A stretch of DNA of 64,000 nt. Source: Zygnema cylindricum (lineage: Eukaryota > Streptophyta > Zygnematophyceae > Zygnematales > Zygnemataceae). The notes beneath the pieces are model-generated. The model did no database searches, was not told the origin of the DNA, and was given only the letters and a program-made list of their open reading frames with translations. The position numbers were made by a program, and so were the translations under genes. Shown piece after piece: positions 22,574 through 34,200 of the stretch. The DNA lies in the NCBI GenBank assembly GCA_037447655.1, contig JBBHKE010001336.1, positions 1 through 64,000 of the forward strand, written 5' to 3'. The stretch's first letter is position 1. The number at the start of each line of letters is the position of its first letter.

Positions 22574-23622
22574 TGTAGAAACTAATGGTTTTATTAGTAT
22601 TTTCTAGGTCTGAAAAGAAATATAGAAGTCGAGGCAGTCTATCTCTAACTTCTCTCTCCAACTCTCAAACTTGTCGCAGTCACTGAGAAATTGGAGAGGA
22701 AGCTAGAGCCATGGCTACCTTGGCTATCCTGAGGTTTACGGGAATTTTATATTAGGGTTTATATATTTAATTAAAATGTATGTGCCGGCGGCAGGATTTG
22801 ATCCTTGTACCTGCCGGCCGGCAGACACAATGTAGCCGGTAGCCCTAGCCGTTTCATCTAGCGGTAGTGTTACCTAGCATATAGTTTGATAATTATTTAT
22901 ATATGTATACAAGCGATAAACCATTTAACTAGAATTAATTACGGGATACATAGATCCAGTAATATGTAATGTACGACTTACGGTACGGACATAAATCAGT
23001 ACCGCGCATTTGTTTCGTAAATGAAACAAATACCGCGCATGTATTTATTACGGCTACGATTAAAGCCGAATTTAATCGGACGGCCGGGATTAGCGCCGAG
23101 ATCGCGGAGGAAGATTTCGGCGGTTTATGGCCATCGCCACATCGGATGACGCGTGGCAAAATTCCGTTGGATTGTGGAAACTCCGGAGATTATGGCACCG
23201 AATCCGGATTTGACATGTGTCGACATTTTGGCCATGTCGTACAATGTCCGTACATAAAGTACACCGGCAGCTGTACTTTTGGGTACGGAACTCAATTCTG
23301 ATTGGTTCCGTACATCAATAGATTGAGTCTGTGAGAGAGATAGGACTTAGAAAAATTAGAAGATAGGACCCTCTCTCCCAGAGAGCTTCTGTACAAAAGG
23401 TCAACTTTGACCCTCCATAACTTACTGCTCAGGGGAGCAAATTCAGAGATTCTTTTTGCTATCGACTCAGGGGAGTCTTGTCTTCACAGGGGTGAAGTTG
23501 GTCAGAGTTTTTGTCTGCCAGGGTGGAAGTTATATTTGCTTAAACACAAAGGGGTCAGGATTATCCTAGAGGCTTCTTGGAAGCTGTCCACTCTGAGGAC
23601 TTATGGAGGTCTCAGAGTTTCA
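22574..23622 (+). repeat. 3' LTR of A
   Basis: 1,049 bp, same ends as the 5' LTR. The hairpin is at 22784-22818. Right of it the C RNase H continues at once. Confidence 0.95.
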
Positions 23623-23935
23623 GTCAGAATATATAGCACCAGCTTCTGCCTTTGAGGAGCTCCTATTGGTCAAGTCCATTTTACATGAACTTGGGTATAT
23701 GCAAACTAGCCCTCAAGCTATCTAGTGTGACAACCACGCAGCCATTGCAGTTGCCTCTAACCCCAGCCATCACTTTAAGAGCAAACACGTGGATATAAGA
23801 CTTCACTTTGTTAGAGAAAAAGTACTTGCAAAAGTTATTAAATTGTGTTATTTACTAGATGAGAAAATAGTGGCTGACATGTTAACAAAAGCCTTTCCTG
23901 CTCCTAAGTTACACTTTTGCAGAGATGATATTTGA
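23623..23935 (+). pseudogene. RNase H end of C (right of the A insertion)
   Basis: Continues the codons broken at 17173 (the join reads STMESEYIA). It contains FEELLLVKSILHELGY, a CDNHAAIAVASNPSHHFKSKH-like block (with a stop just before CDN), HFVREKVL and MLTKAFPAPKLHFC. TGA ends it at 23933-23935, then a short spacer and the purine tract TTTAGGGGAG before 23971. Confidence 0.85.
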
Positions 23936-23970
23936 CTAAGTGAGTAACTGAGTCTAAAGATTTAGGGGAG

Positions 23971-24986
23971 TGTTGTAATTTATTAATCTTTATTTCAGTT
24001 AATAGTGGTAAAAATAACTTATAATATTTTCTAAGTAGTCTACTGTAATACTTACCTTAATTAGCGTTATACTTACCTTAATTAGCGTTACAGTAGCAAA
24101 AAGTACAGTAGAGCGTGTCCGCAAAATAAAGTATGCATGTTTTTCGGAGTGGCGTCGACAGTGAGCCACACGCGTTAGGCAGTTGACGATTTGATTCACA
24201 AAATTTGAAGAATGGGATCTGAACCGGGTATTCGAGAAATATATGGTACAGTTCGACCGTACCATTGTCGATTGAATTTGTTCCAACAAATGCGATTCAC
24301 GTGGGAACACAAGCGTGATTCACGAGGGACCACAAGCGTGATTTGCGTGGGACCACAAGTGACAAAGCACTCAGGTGCTTCGTACTACATAACCACATTC
24401 AGCTGGACTTTAGCGACTACTGCTGACTAAGCATTTGGAACGTTTTGTGTACGGTTGGAACGTTTTGTGTACGGTTCTATATCTGAATAACATTTTTTTG
24501 TAGTTTAGTGTAATAAAAAATAGTGTTAAATTAATCTGGATTTTATAAAATAATAATTAGGGTTTTGAGGTAAGTGACGTACACGTTGGAAGCTTTGTCG
24601 TTAGTCATAATAATAACAATAGTTATGGTTACGCAAATTAGTGTAGATAAGTAGATACAGAATGTGAGTATAAAACTGAGGACTTAGCCAATTTTGTAGC
24701 ATCCATTTTTGGGAATATGATTTTCCAAGGGCAATTTTTGGGAGAGTTCCAAACATCATATCTTATGGTTTACTGGGTCATTTAGGCTGCAATTTTGGAA
24801 ATTGTCGGTTTAATGAATTTTGTATCACTTTGGAAAATTTAAGGCATATTTGCTTTTCTGAGTAATATTTTGTGTCAGTTCAAAGTTGGCGGTTGAGGAG
24901 GGACTTTGATAGTGTCTGTTGTTTTTCATGTCTACTTCCAATACTACTGCTGGTTCACCTCCTACAACACTGGTTGTAAAACAACA
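23971..24986 (+). repeat. 3' LTR of C
   Basis: TGTTGTAATT to AAAACAACA, 1,016 bp. It has small tandem repeats: ATACTTACCTTAATTAGCGT twice at about 24047-24088, GGAACGTTTTGTGTACGGTT twice at about 24440, and the ACCACAAGCGTGATT unit at 24305-24360. It ends with the same ATG-containing segment (24928) as in the 5' LTR. Confidence 0.9.
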
Positions 24987-24991
24987 TAATG

Positions 24992-25018
24992 TACAGGCTG
25001 TTATTGAACCGTCGTACA
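24992..25018 (-). repeat. D LTR copy 1, remainder
   Basis: After the TAATG duplication the D LTR resumes (TACAGGCTG, compare 28286) for 27 bases, then jumps at 25018/25019 into the middle of a second D LTR. Confidence 0.65.
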
Positions 25019-25673
25019 CAAGCTTAAATAAACATATTCCACATAAAACACTCACGGCTCACAATAAAACATGTCGGCCAAATATCAATATATTTAGCTA
25101 GAGCTTTTCAATACAACCTCTCTCCATCTCTTTTCTTTGCTCCCCTGACATATATCTTAAGTCTTACTCTTCCTCCTTCCTTAGTTCTCTACTCTATACA
25201 CTTTAATGTATCTCTCTTAGACACATGATGCATCTCACCAGAGTGTATACTAAACTGATGGAAAATACTCACTAATATACCTTCTTAACACCGACAACTC
25301 ACGACCACTAACACTACTAAGTGAAAACAGACAAGGGCGCCGAAGTCCACATGTTGACGTGCCCCTAAAAACATTTAAGCGCCGAAGCAAGTTACACGTA
25401 CTAAAGGAACTAGACACGTATGGCGCACTAACTATCATAGTCATCGTTTAAGACAATATAAGACAGATGAAACCAAACTAAACCATCACACAAATAAATA
25501 ATATACCGGCTTGTACTGAACCGCTGTACATTGAAAAAACTACAAGTACTCTGATGCAAGTCGTAAAACCATACTCAAACCAGAATCATGCCACGCGAAC
25601 CATAAACGTCAACAAATCCGTAGACGGCCGATTCTCAATATCTCATCCGCTGATTCTTCCAATAATCCTAACA
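25019..25673 (-). repeat. 3' LTR of D, outer end missing
   Basis: Matches 27735-28454. The right boundary CCTAACA at 25673 is followed by a pyrimidine run (ATCCCTTCTT), that is, a minus-strand polypurine tract at 25674-25683. Confidence 0.8.
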
Positions 25674-25683
25674 ATCCCTTCTT

Positions 25684-27657
25684 ATTGTGAGAAGCGGTGG
25701 AATGCCACACCACCAATGCTAGCCGCCCCCTCTTAAACATGTCACCGTACATAAACACAAGATTGAACATCAAAATGTAACACTCCAACTTCGAATTTAG
25801 CCGTACACAAATTGAATCAGTTTTTTTTATTTTATTTTCTTTTTTATGGGGAGGACCACGTCAAGTGTTACTCTCTGAAATTGTCGCTCCCTCTCACACA
25901 TCACGTATTATGACTTTTTTCAGAAAACGTTTACATAACACAAATCATAGACTCCATCCTCAAAATAAATGAACACGTCAGTTTTCAAACAAAGTTGAAA
26001 CTATTGCCCCAATCCGCGTCATAATCTCCAATGAATCGCTACCTAACCGAAGACGGGCCCCCATTCCATCGTACCAAAAAAGTACGGAAATATTGATTAG
26101 GTGCACAAAATAATTCCTCCTCGCTTGACGATATATTGCGACGTCCAAAACCGGCCGCCGTAAAATCCGACATCGTTCCTTCTCCAAAGTATATGAGGCA
26201 TTCGATTGACGCCCTATACGAAACAAATACTCCTACATCGCAGATACACCCTTATAGATTTTGTAAATAAAAATATTCACGGCGTCTATATAACTCCACA
26301 ACGATTCATGTAATCGCAATATCTTTTAGGAGGCTTTAAAATGATCTCCTTTGGGACTTTCAACCGTCACACCAAATCAAGTTTGATTTCAACTCCTTTT
26401 TCATTGGCAACCGTACAAACAGTTGCTTCAACATTACTCCACAATGATTATACCAATCCACATAGCGATTTTGGTAATCGCCGCACCAATTCAAGCTTCA
26501 CCTTAACATTCGAACGATTTTGCCCTACTTCCAAACTCCACGCGAAACATTATAGTACACATTTCAAAGTGTCACCAAGAATGAACTGCAGCAAGAGTAC
26601 AATGACGAACATAACTACCACTCAAAAGTGCGGCGCCTGACAATGTCAGCAAATGACCGAAACAGCGGGCAGAAATAGCCAGCAAAACATTGGCAGCATT
26701 CCAATACGGAACATCTCTTCTAATTCGTCAGAATTTCACACCCAAAGGAACTAGATTTTTATATACACACGGTACTGTAGCACATCACAAACCAAAACGA
26801 AACAACACATTAAACGCCCACATTAACTGTGAGCAGATTCACTTCTCATTCAGTGAACCGTACAATTTTCTTACACAATTTTTTTCGTTTCCTTTTCCTC
26901 CTTTCACTGCTTCTCCTTACTTTCACTCAAGGACGTCTCTTTCACTCCTTCCACTTACTCACTACAACTTCAAATCTCACTTTATCTTCACTTGGATCGC
27001 ACTTCCACTTCCTCTCCGAGGATTCTTTACCACGACCAGACACGAGTCTTCACACTTCATTCAAATCGACATTCCTCCTCCTTATAATTTTTTGCGGGAT
27101 TTGCGACCTCTTCCCCTTCTCAGTCTCCTCCTCCTTCAAACATAATCGTCTCCTCCACTCATCATCTCAATCTCAATCTCATCAATTATTTCTTTTCTTC
27201 CAAAACTGAAACTGGAATCTGACTTCTCCGCTTCTTTTCTTCTTTCTTTTGACCAAATTCCACTCAAACCAGGATCCAATTCCTCCGTCACAAGACTTTA
27301 ATTTTCCACAGCTCAACCTCGAAGTTACTTGCCATGCCAAATCGGCATCCACTCTCCCAAAGCACACAAAAAGGCATTTCGAGAGAAAATAACACTTCCA
27401 AAATCCTTCGCCTGGCCAACGGGGATGAAAAATCTTTCTTCTTTAAGCTAGAAGGAAAAAAATCTGATTTTTCTTTTCCTTATCCTCCTTTTTCCTCTCT
27501 CTTCTTTCTCGTTAGATTGAACAAAAGGAGCCTTTCAAACATACAACCTTCGAAATAGAAATTATTTTTCCTTCCTATTGCTACTATTCCTTCACTTGCT
27601 TTTACACTCAAAATGGAGCATCCTACTCTCAAACTGAAAAAACTGGAGCACTAACCC
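25684..27657 (-). other. Non-coding interior of D
   Basis: Open frames up to 151 codons occur on the plus strand at 26690-27209, but they are rich in Ser, Leu, Phe and Pro from CT-rich DNA and match nothing I recognise. On the element's own strand only short unrelated frames appear. Confidence 0.6.
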
Positions 27658-27669
27658 GCTCCGATACCA
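27658..27669 (-). other. Primer-binding site of D (tRNA-Met 3' end)
   Basis: The minus strand reads TGGTATCGGAGC, one base from the usual plant initiator tRNA-Met site TGGTATCAGAGC, two bases from the LTR. Confidence 0.8.
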
Positions 27670-27671
27670 AT

Positions 27672-28454
27672 TGTTAAAAATCGATAAAGTGCTCCGATAT
27701 AGATGCCCACACAAGACAAATCAATTCTCACAGCCGAAGCTTAGATAAACATATTCCACATAAAACACTCACGGCTCACAATAAAACATGTCGACCAAAT
27801 ATCAATATATTAAGCCGGAGCTTTTCAATACAACCTCTCTCTATCTCTACTCCTTGCTCCCTCTGACATATATCTTAAGTCTTACTCTTCCTCCTTCCTT
27901 AATGCTGTACTCTAAACACTTTAATGCATCTCTCTCGGACACATGATCATCTCACCAGACTACATACTAAACTGATGGAAAACACTCACTAATATACCTT
28001 CTTAACACCGACAACTCACGACCACTAACTCCACTAAGTGAAAACACTCACTAATATACCTTCTTAACACCGACAACTCACGACCACTAACTCCACGAAG
28101 TGAAAACAGAACGAGGGCGCCGAAGTCCACATGCGAACGTGCGCCTAAAAAACATTCAAGCGCCGAAGCAAAGTGACACCCACTAAAGGAATTAGACACG
28201 TACAACGCACTAAATATCACAGTCAGCGATCAAGATAATTCAAGACACACGAAACCAATCTTAACATCACACAAATAAATAATGTACAGGCTGGCATTGA
28301 ATCGCCGTACATTGAACAAACCACAAGTTCTCTGACGCAAGTCGTGAAACCATACTCAAACCCGAATCGTGCCACGCGAACCAAAAACGTCAACAAATCC
28401 GCAGACGGCCGATTCTCCACATCTCATTCGCCGATTCTTTCAATAATCCTAACA
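27672..28454 (-). repeat. 5' LTR of D
   Basis: 783 bp, TGTTAAAAAT (left) to AATCCTAACA (right). A 62-bp unit with CTCACTAATATACCTTCTTA is duplicated in tandem at about 27983-28106; the other D LTR copies have it once. Confidence 0.85.
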
Positions 28455-29552
28455 CCTTCGTACAGATATTTCATTTTGACTTACCGTTTGAAGATTTTTA
28501 TAGGATTTTTAGAATCTGGACTCTAACTATGTGGCGCCAATCATAATTAAGGAAGGTTCATTACTAGCCTGACAAAATGGAGCGGACTTCTAGTAAACGC
28601 TCTTAGGAGACTTGTCCGTATATTTATTGGGACCGCCTAATGGAATGTTACCCTTATCCTCCATCATACTTTGCCAAATTCCTTTTTCCTTTTCTCCAAT
28701 TTTGCAATTACACCGTGAATAACTATTAGTTTAATGAAATAGATAGCGTAATGAAACAATTAGCATCATTCACGCTATGTGAGAATGTCATTTTTGAGGT
28801 TTTTTTTGTTTTTTTTTTTGTGGTTTAGCCAACCGTTTGGATTATTAAGTATCAAATCAGGTTTTAGAAGCTTTTAAGTGACCGCACTCACAAAGGACCA
28901 TAAGCTAGAAACTTTACCTTCTTCTAGTCTAATGATACCAAGCTTCATCTTTATCTTATGTTTATTGGTGTGATATCTACTTTCATTCTTAGTTTTTTTC
29001 TTTCTATTATTTTAGAACTTTTATCGCTTCATTTTTCTTTGCTTAATAGAATTTGAAATGTAATTATGGCAAGTAGAAAGAGGGCAGATTGAGGGAAAAG
29101 ACAAAATGAAGAAAGCTAAAGAGGTGAGAGGAGGAGAGACGTGCAAGTTTATGGCCATGTTTACTTCAAATTCATAAACTTGTGATGGATCGGTAATAAA
29201 AAAATGCACAAAGAGAAGCGAGCGGGAGCAGTAAAATACACACGAGAGAGCACACTCTAATGGAAGCCAATATATTCTTACACGATTAACTTTTGCACTC
29301 TCTTCCTTAAACGCTTAATGTAATTCTACATTTAAAACAACACTGGCTAACAATTAAATAAAGCGTAAAGGTACGCCTATCAAAAGATGCCAACAAGACA
29401 TAAAAAATATTAGAGACTTCATCAGATCGATTTGAAACTCAAGTTCACCAGAGAGAGAACAAAACGGCGGAGGCATTGAAATCTCAAAAAATTACATCGC
29501 ATTAAACAAACATTGGCATACATTTATTGAGAAGTAAATTTCACGTTAAAAG
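28455..29552 (-). repeat. H LTR, left part
   Basis: From about 28800 to 29552 it is the reverse complement of the H LTR at 46200-46868 continued at 55117-55200. At 28716-28734 ACCGTGAATAACTATTAG resembles the terminal repeat of the small elements at 30172 and 60526. 28455-28700 shows nothing else. Element E interrupts it at 29553 and it resumes at 41570. Confidence 0.7.
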
Positions 29553-30152
29553 TGTTCGATTTATTGACAAAATTGCCAATATTATTCTATATCGCCAAAC
29601 CAACAAATTTGAGTTGAGACATCGTACGAAATTGTACGATGTTGTTTTGTGTTGGCATTTGAAGCATCCGCGAACGAAATGTACAATTTCGGTACGCGTC
29701 ACTTTTGTTTTAGTGCGCAGGTGTATTTTTATGTGTGTAGGTGTTTTGATTTCGTGCCCACACAAGCGCACGCACGAAACTACTTTTTGGAGTTTCGCGT
29801 TTTGGAGGAGAAGGCGTGTACGCCTTCGTTCGCGGAAACTTCCTTCCAGTGTTTTTTGCCAGGAAGGAGACAGAAGTTTGCCGCAATGCTAGCTTTGGTT
29901 GTTAGCCTTGTAAGCTAGTTAGAGAAGGTATATAGTCTGCAGATTACTGCTGCATTAATTAATCTTTTTGAGTAAGAGATTGAAAGAGAGAGAAGAGAAG
30001 TGAAAAATGAGATTTTGTAAAAAGGCTTTTGGCCAAAAACACTTATAAAACCTTTTTGGCTGAATTATTTTTATCTATGAGCTTCGGCTGTGTATGAAAT
30101 CTGTGATTTTTTGTGAAGTCATTTTTGTGATTATTTATTCTAAGATCCTACA
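29553..30152 (+). repeat. 5' LTR of E
   Basis: TGTTCGATTTATTGAC to AAGATCCTACA, 600 bp, aligned throughout with 40969-41569. Confidence 0.85.
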
Positions 30153-30171
30153 AAAGTCAAGATAGTACAGT

Positions 30172-30741
30172 AGTACAGTATACCGTGAATCGCTATTAGA
30201 GTATATAACGCCAATTCGGTGCCCTTTTTTCAAAAAAAAAAAACACGAAATATAATCCATAATTATATTTTTTCCATTATTCTAATTAGTTTTTTCAATT
30301 AGGTTAATAAGGAAAGTACACCAAGATGGAAATAGTGTGGCGTATGGACAGTGTACCTCCGTACGAAATGGTACTTTTTGAATTACAAAGGCATAAAAAG
30401 ACACTTAACATTATTGCTCACACATGTGAATGTGCACAGGAAGAAAGAGACTCAAACTCGTAGACAAAAACCACATTCTCATATGTTCGTCTGTTGACCG
30501 TGTGAACAGCGCGACGGCGTACGAATTGTCAGATTTTGTACGGGTACACAAATTACTGTAGAGATCGAAAAGGCGGGTATTTATTATTCAGGGCGGCCCA
30601 AATTACAGTTAAGGATTAACTAGTATATATATATATATATAAAATTGATTTTTTAAATTCCCGATTAGTGTTAATAACACTAATTTTTTTTTTGCGCTAT
30701 TTATTCCTTTTCTCTAATAGCGATTGACGATGTACTGTACT
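30172..30741. mobile_element. MITE-like element with 30-bp inverted ends
   Basis: The ends 30172-30201 and 30712-30741 are reverse complements with about 4 mismatches (core AATCGCTATTAGAG). The ~570-bp interior is AT-rich and non-coding. A shorter relative is at 60526-60731. I could not define a target duplication. Confidence 0.6.
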
Positions 30742-31234
30742 GTAGAGTACTGTACTTGTCAGGTTCACCGTTGAGAATCCGGCATCGCGCGCCACTTTGG
30801 ATCATTTCGATTCGCGTCGACGATTCAATTTGGAGTATGGATATCGGGATTGCAATTCCGTTTCGACTGTGTATGGCCGATATGTATTGGCCATCTTAGG
30901 AGTTTGATGTGAAACTAAGTTAGCTCACAGTTAGCTTAGAGTGATAGGCCTATGGCCGGCGAGATTTTGACCAGGTCTGTTTTGTGATGCTATGTATTTT
31001 TTTATCTACTTTGTACTGATTCTTATTGGGAGTTAAAGATATAAAGTGAGTGTGAGAGAGAGTGACAAATTATCAACTTTCGTATAGGGAGATCATTCCC
31101 TTTGTATCAAAGAAAAATTACTTCGACTGTGTAGGATCTTAAGCAAAAGAGTTTCCCTTAAAATAATTCACAATACATAAATCATTACACAGCGGAAGCT
31201 CATAAAAGACAAGAGGTTATAGGCCTTCCATCAA
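30742..31234. other. Unassigned, with a reversed E-like LTR end
   Basis: 31132-31230 begins TGTAGGATCTTAA and contains ACACAGCGGAAGCTCATA, resembling the reverse complement of the last ~100 bp of an E LTR. The rest has no recognised feature. Confidence 0.35.
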
Positions 31235-34200
31235 TAATTCATATCTTCAATGGTAAAATGTATGCGTACTGGGCGGCGATGGTTGAATCGTCGTTTGAAA
31301 CTGCTTACTTATTGGGGGTCTTGGATGGCTCCCTTGCTCAAACAGATCCAAGTTGGGCAAGAAAGAATTTAATGGCAAGGAACAATCTTATTTTTTGTAT
31401 TTCAAAAAAATTGGTCATGTCTCGACTGAAAATGAAGAAGGCGAGCGGGATTTGGACGTCATTGAAATCCGCTTTTGAGAAAGCGAATGTTTAGGAGGAG
31501 CTCTTGGTGGTTAGAAAATTTGGGGATACAAATACTTGGGGTGAACTATGGTGAAGTATTGTGACAATTTTCCTGCACTTACTGATGCACACTCTTGTGC
31601 AAGGGGGTCATTTCCTAATCTTCAACAAGTAGCTGTGCTTTTTAGAGGTCTCTCTCTAGTAACTTGAAAGGTGTGTTAGCTCAGCTAAAATGTCATGATA
31701 AAGCTAGCTGGTCATTTCAGTTAGCCTACAATCTTGTATTGGAGGAAAAGACTAATACTAAGCTCCTTAAGGGAGAAGGAAAGGTTGAAGCTTTTGCAAC
31801 AGACTTTGATAAAAGAAATCATGTTAATGAGAACAGGAGTCAGTTTAACCAAAACCATAATTAGTTTAATCAGAGGTAGAATAAGCCATCTTCTACTACT
31901 TGTTTTTAATGTTTTGAGAAGGGTAATGGATATAAGTACTGTCCTAAACTGAAAAAGGCTAATGAGATAGGTTTATACAGGCCTGATTGGTAGCAAAGCT
32001 AATATCACACAAGTTATTCAAGAAATCATACCCGCGGAAATGCTCTTTTTTCAGCTTCTGCAACTAATGCAGATGAGTCTCTAAGCTTCAATGAGCAAGA
32101 GGAAGCGAAGTTATTTGATATGGAGGCGGCCATAAAGAGTCGAAAGGATGCGCGATTGATCATGGACACGAGAGCGTTGGCCCACATGTGTTGGAATAGG
32201 GCGGCTTTTACAAATCTCCAGCAAACGTCTCCAAAGAGTATCAACTATGCTTGTGGCATGAGTGTTCAAACCTGAGCTCAAGGTGATGTATCTTTGATGG
32301 TAGATGTGGGGGGAAAGTCGGTAAAGAGAACCCTTCACAATGTTTATATGTTCCATACTCTGTGGAATTTTTTTTTTCTACATCCTTTGTGGAGAGCAAA
32401 GGCTTTAGGTTGTTGGCAAGAAACGGAAGGTAACACTAACAGGAACTAGAGATGATAGCAAAATGTACCAGATGTACATGGCTGAATATAAAGTAAATGA
32501 TTTTCTCTACTTATGTGTCAAATCTGATAATGAGTTGTGGCATAAAAAATTAGGACATATGAATTATAATAGTCTTAACAAAATGGTGAATTCGGGAAAA
32601 GTTGCGAGAGTTTCGCTCAGTTCTCATCCTATAAAATCATGTGATGGTTGTTCACTTGGCAAGATCCACAAATTGCCACTTCCGCACAGAAATACGACAG
32701 ATCAGAGAAAGTTTTACAGCTAATACATTCTAATGTTCTCGTCCTTCTCAAGTGGCTTCAGCTGGAGGCGTCCACTATATGGTTACATTTACTGATGACT
32801 ACTCGAGGTACACCAAAGTTTACTTCATGCAGCATAAAAGTTAAGTGTTTACGCACTTCAAACACTACAAAAAGTGGGCTGAAATGCTTCACAGAGTTCC
32901 AATCTAGGCGCTGAGATCAGACTATGGGGGAGAATACACATCGAAGGAATTCGAAGAGTTTCTCCTTATTAAGGTATCATCCACAATCCAACAGTTCCAT
33001 ATACACCAAAATAGAATGGTTTTCCTGAGAGATTAAATAGGACAGTGACAAAGAGTACTCGGTCCATGCTTGCAAATAAAGGGCTAGATTTGAAATTTTG
33101 GGCTGAAGCACTTAACTGTGTTGTTTATATTAAGAACATAATTGCTTCTAAATTTGTTAGCACTACAGCTTATGAGCTTTGGACAGAAGGGAAACCAGAT
33201 GTTAGTCACTTTAAGATCTTAGGCAGCAAGTGTTTTTTTCTAGATACTTCACATGATAGTTGAAAAGTGGATTCTAAGGGCTTACCGCGAATTTTCATGG
33301 GTTATGATGATAATGCAAAAGGTTATAAAGTTTTGTATTTGAGAAACAAAATGTGGTTATCTCTAGAAATATCAAGATTAAAGATGAGATAGATTCGGTT
33401 GACTCTTTTAACGTACCAGACAAACCGGCAAAGGAAAAACAAGAATATTTCATCTTTCACCATACGCAGCGAGTTTACTTTCCATAGCCAAGTGGGACTA
33501 CTCTTCCTTCAGTCCCTTTAGTGACTTCATAGGATCTTTCACCACAAGTTCCAACTTAGGCGGAACAAACGGTTACACTATCCCATCCACAACAGGTCCC
33601 GGATCAGCCAAGGTAGTCAAATAACAGGCTACCAACGATTTCAGCCTCACAATTTCCGGGGGGAATGAGATCTAGCAGCCTTCTACAAGCAAGCTTTCAC
33701 TACCCTTTTTTTGTAGCTACAGAAGAGCCTCTAACAATTTAGGTGGCCTTTTCATCACCCGAGAGAAATCACTGGATCGAGGCAGCGAAAGATGAAATGA
33801 AATCTATTATAGAGGCACAAACATCGGAGCTGGTGGATCTTCCTCTGGGCAAAAAAGCTATCGGCAGCAAATGGGTATTCAAGTTGAAGTTAAATCCGGA
33901 CAACACCATTGGAAAATATAACGCCAAACTATTGGCCAAGGGGTATAATCAAAAATAAAGTATTGATTTTGAAGAAACCATTTCTCCAGTTGTTAGTTTT
34001 CCTACTGTCAAAATTTTGCTAATTCCAGTGGCTAAAGACAATATGGAAATAGAGATAATAGATGTCAAAACTGCCTTTTTGCATAGAGAGTTGGAAGATA
34101 CCATCTACATGAAACTGCGTGATATCTATGTAGAAAAATGAAAGGAGGAATTGGTGTGTAAACTGAAGAAATCTTTGTATGGGCTAAAACAAGCCCTTAG

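Larger units (their letters stand above)
17174..23622 (+). mobile_element. A, near-intact copia retrotransposon nested in C
   Basis: LTRs 17174-18221 and 22574-23622 (about 98.5% identical by eye), primer site 18222-18236, a single-frame gag-pol 18226-22560 with three stops, polypurine tract 22561-22573. It joins directly to the C RNase H codons at both ends, but no 5-bp target duplication is seen (left ATGGA, right GTCAG). It is the youngest-looking element here and belongs to the lineage of A2, F and the solo LTR. Confidence 0.95.
12636..24986 (+). mobile_element. C, copia-type LTR retrotransposon split by element A
   Basis: Two LTRs (12636-13297 and 23971-24986) with an exact 5-bp target duplication TAATG at 12631-12635 and 24987-24991, inside a D LTR. 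Interior order gag, protease, integrase, RT, RNase H on the plus strand, all broken by stops and shifts. Element A (17174-23622) sits within the RNase H region. A second, truncated member (C2) is at 31235-36313. Confidence 0.9.
25019..28454 (-). mobile_element. D, non-autonomous LTR retrotransposon
   Basis: Minus-strand element: 5' LTR 27672-28454, primer site 27658-27669, interior to 25674, 3' LTR 25019-25673 (its outer ~65 bp lost). The ~2.0-kb interior shows no gag, protease, integrase or RT similarity on either strand. It fits the class called LARD or similar, which depends on proteins from other elements. Which family supplies them is not known. Confidence 0.75.

Noticed and set aside
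26690-27209. Plus-strand ORFs of 126-151 codons as host genes
   Set aside because: They lie in CT-rich DNA inside the D element, on the strand opposite to it, overlap each other in two frames and match nothing.
31132-31230. An intact reversed E LTR
   Set aside because: Only ~100 bp resemble the E LTR end and the match is patchy; kept as a trace in the annotation of 30742-31234.
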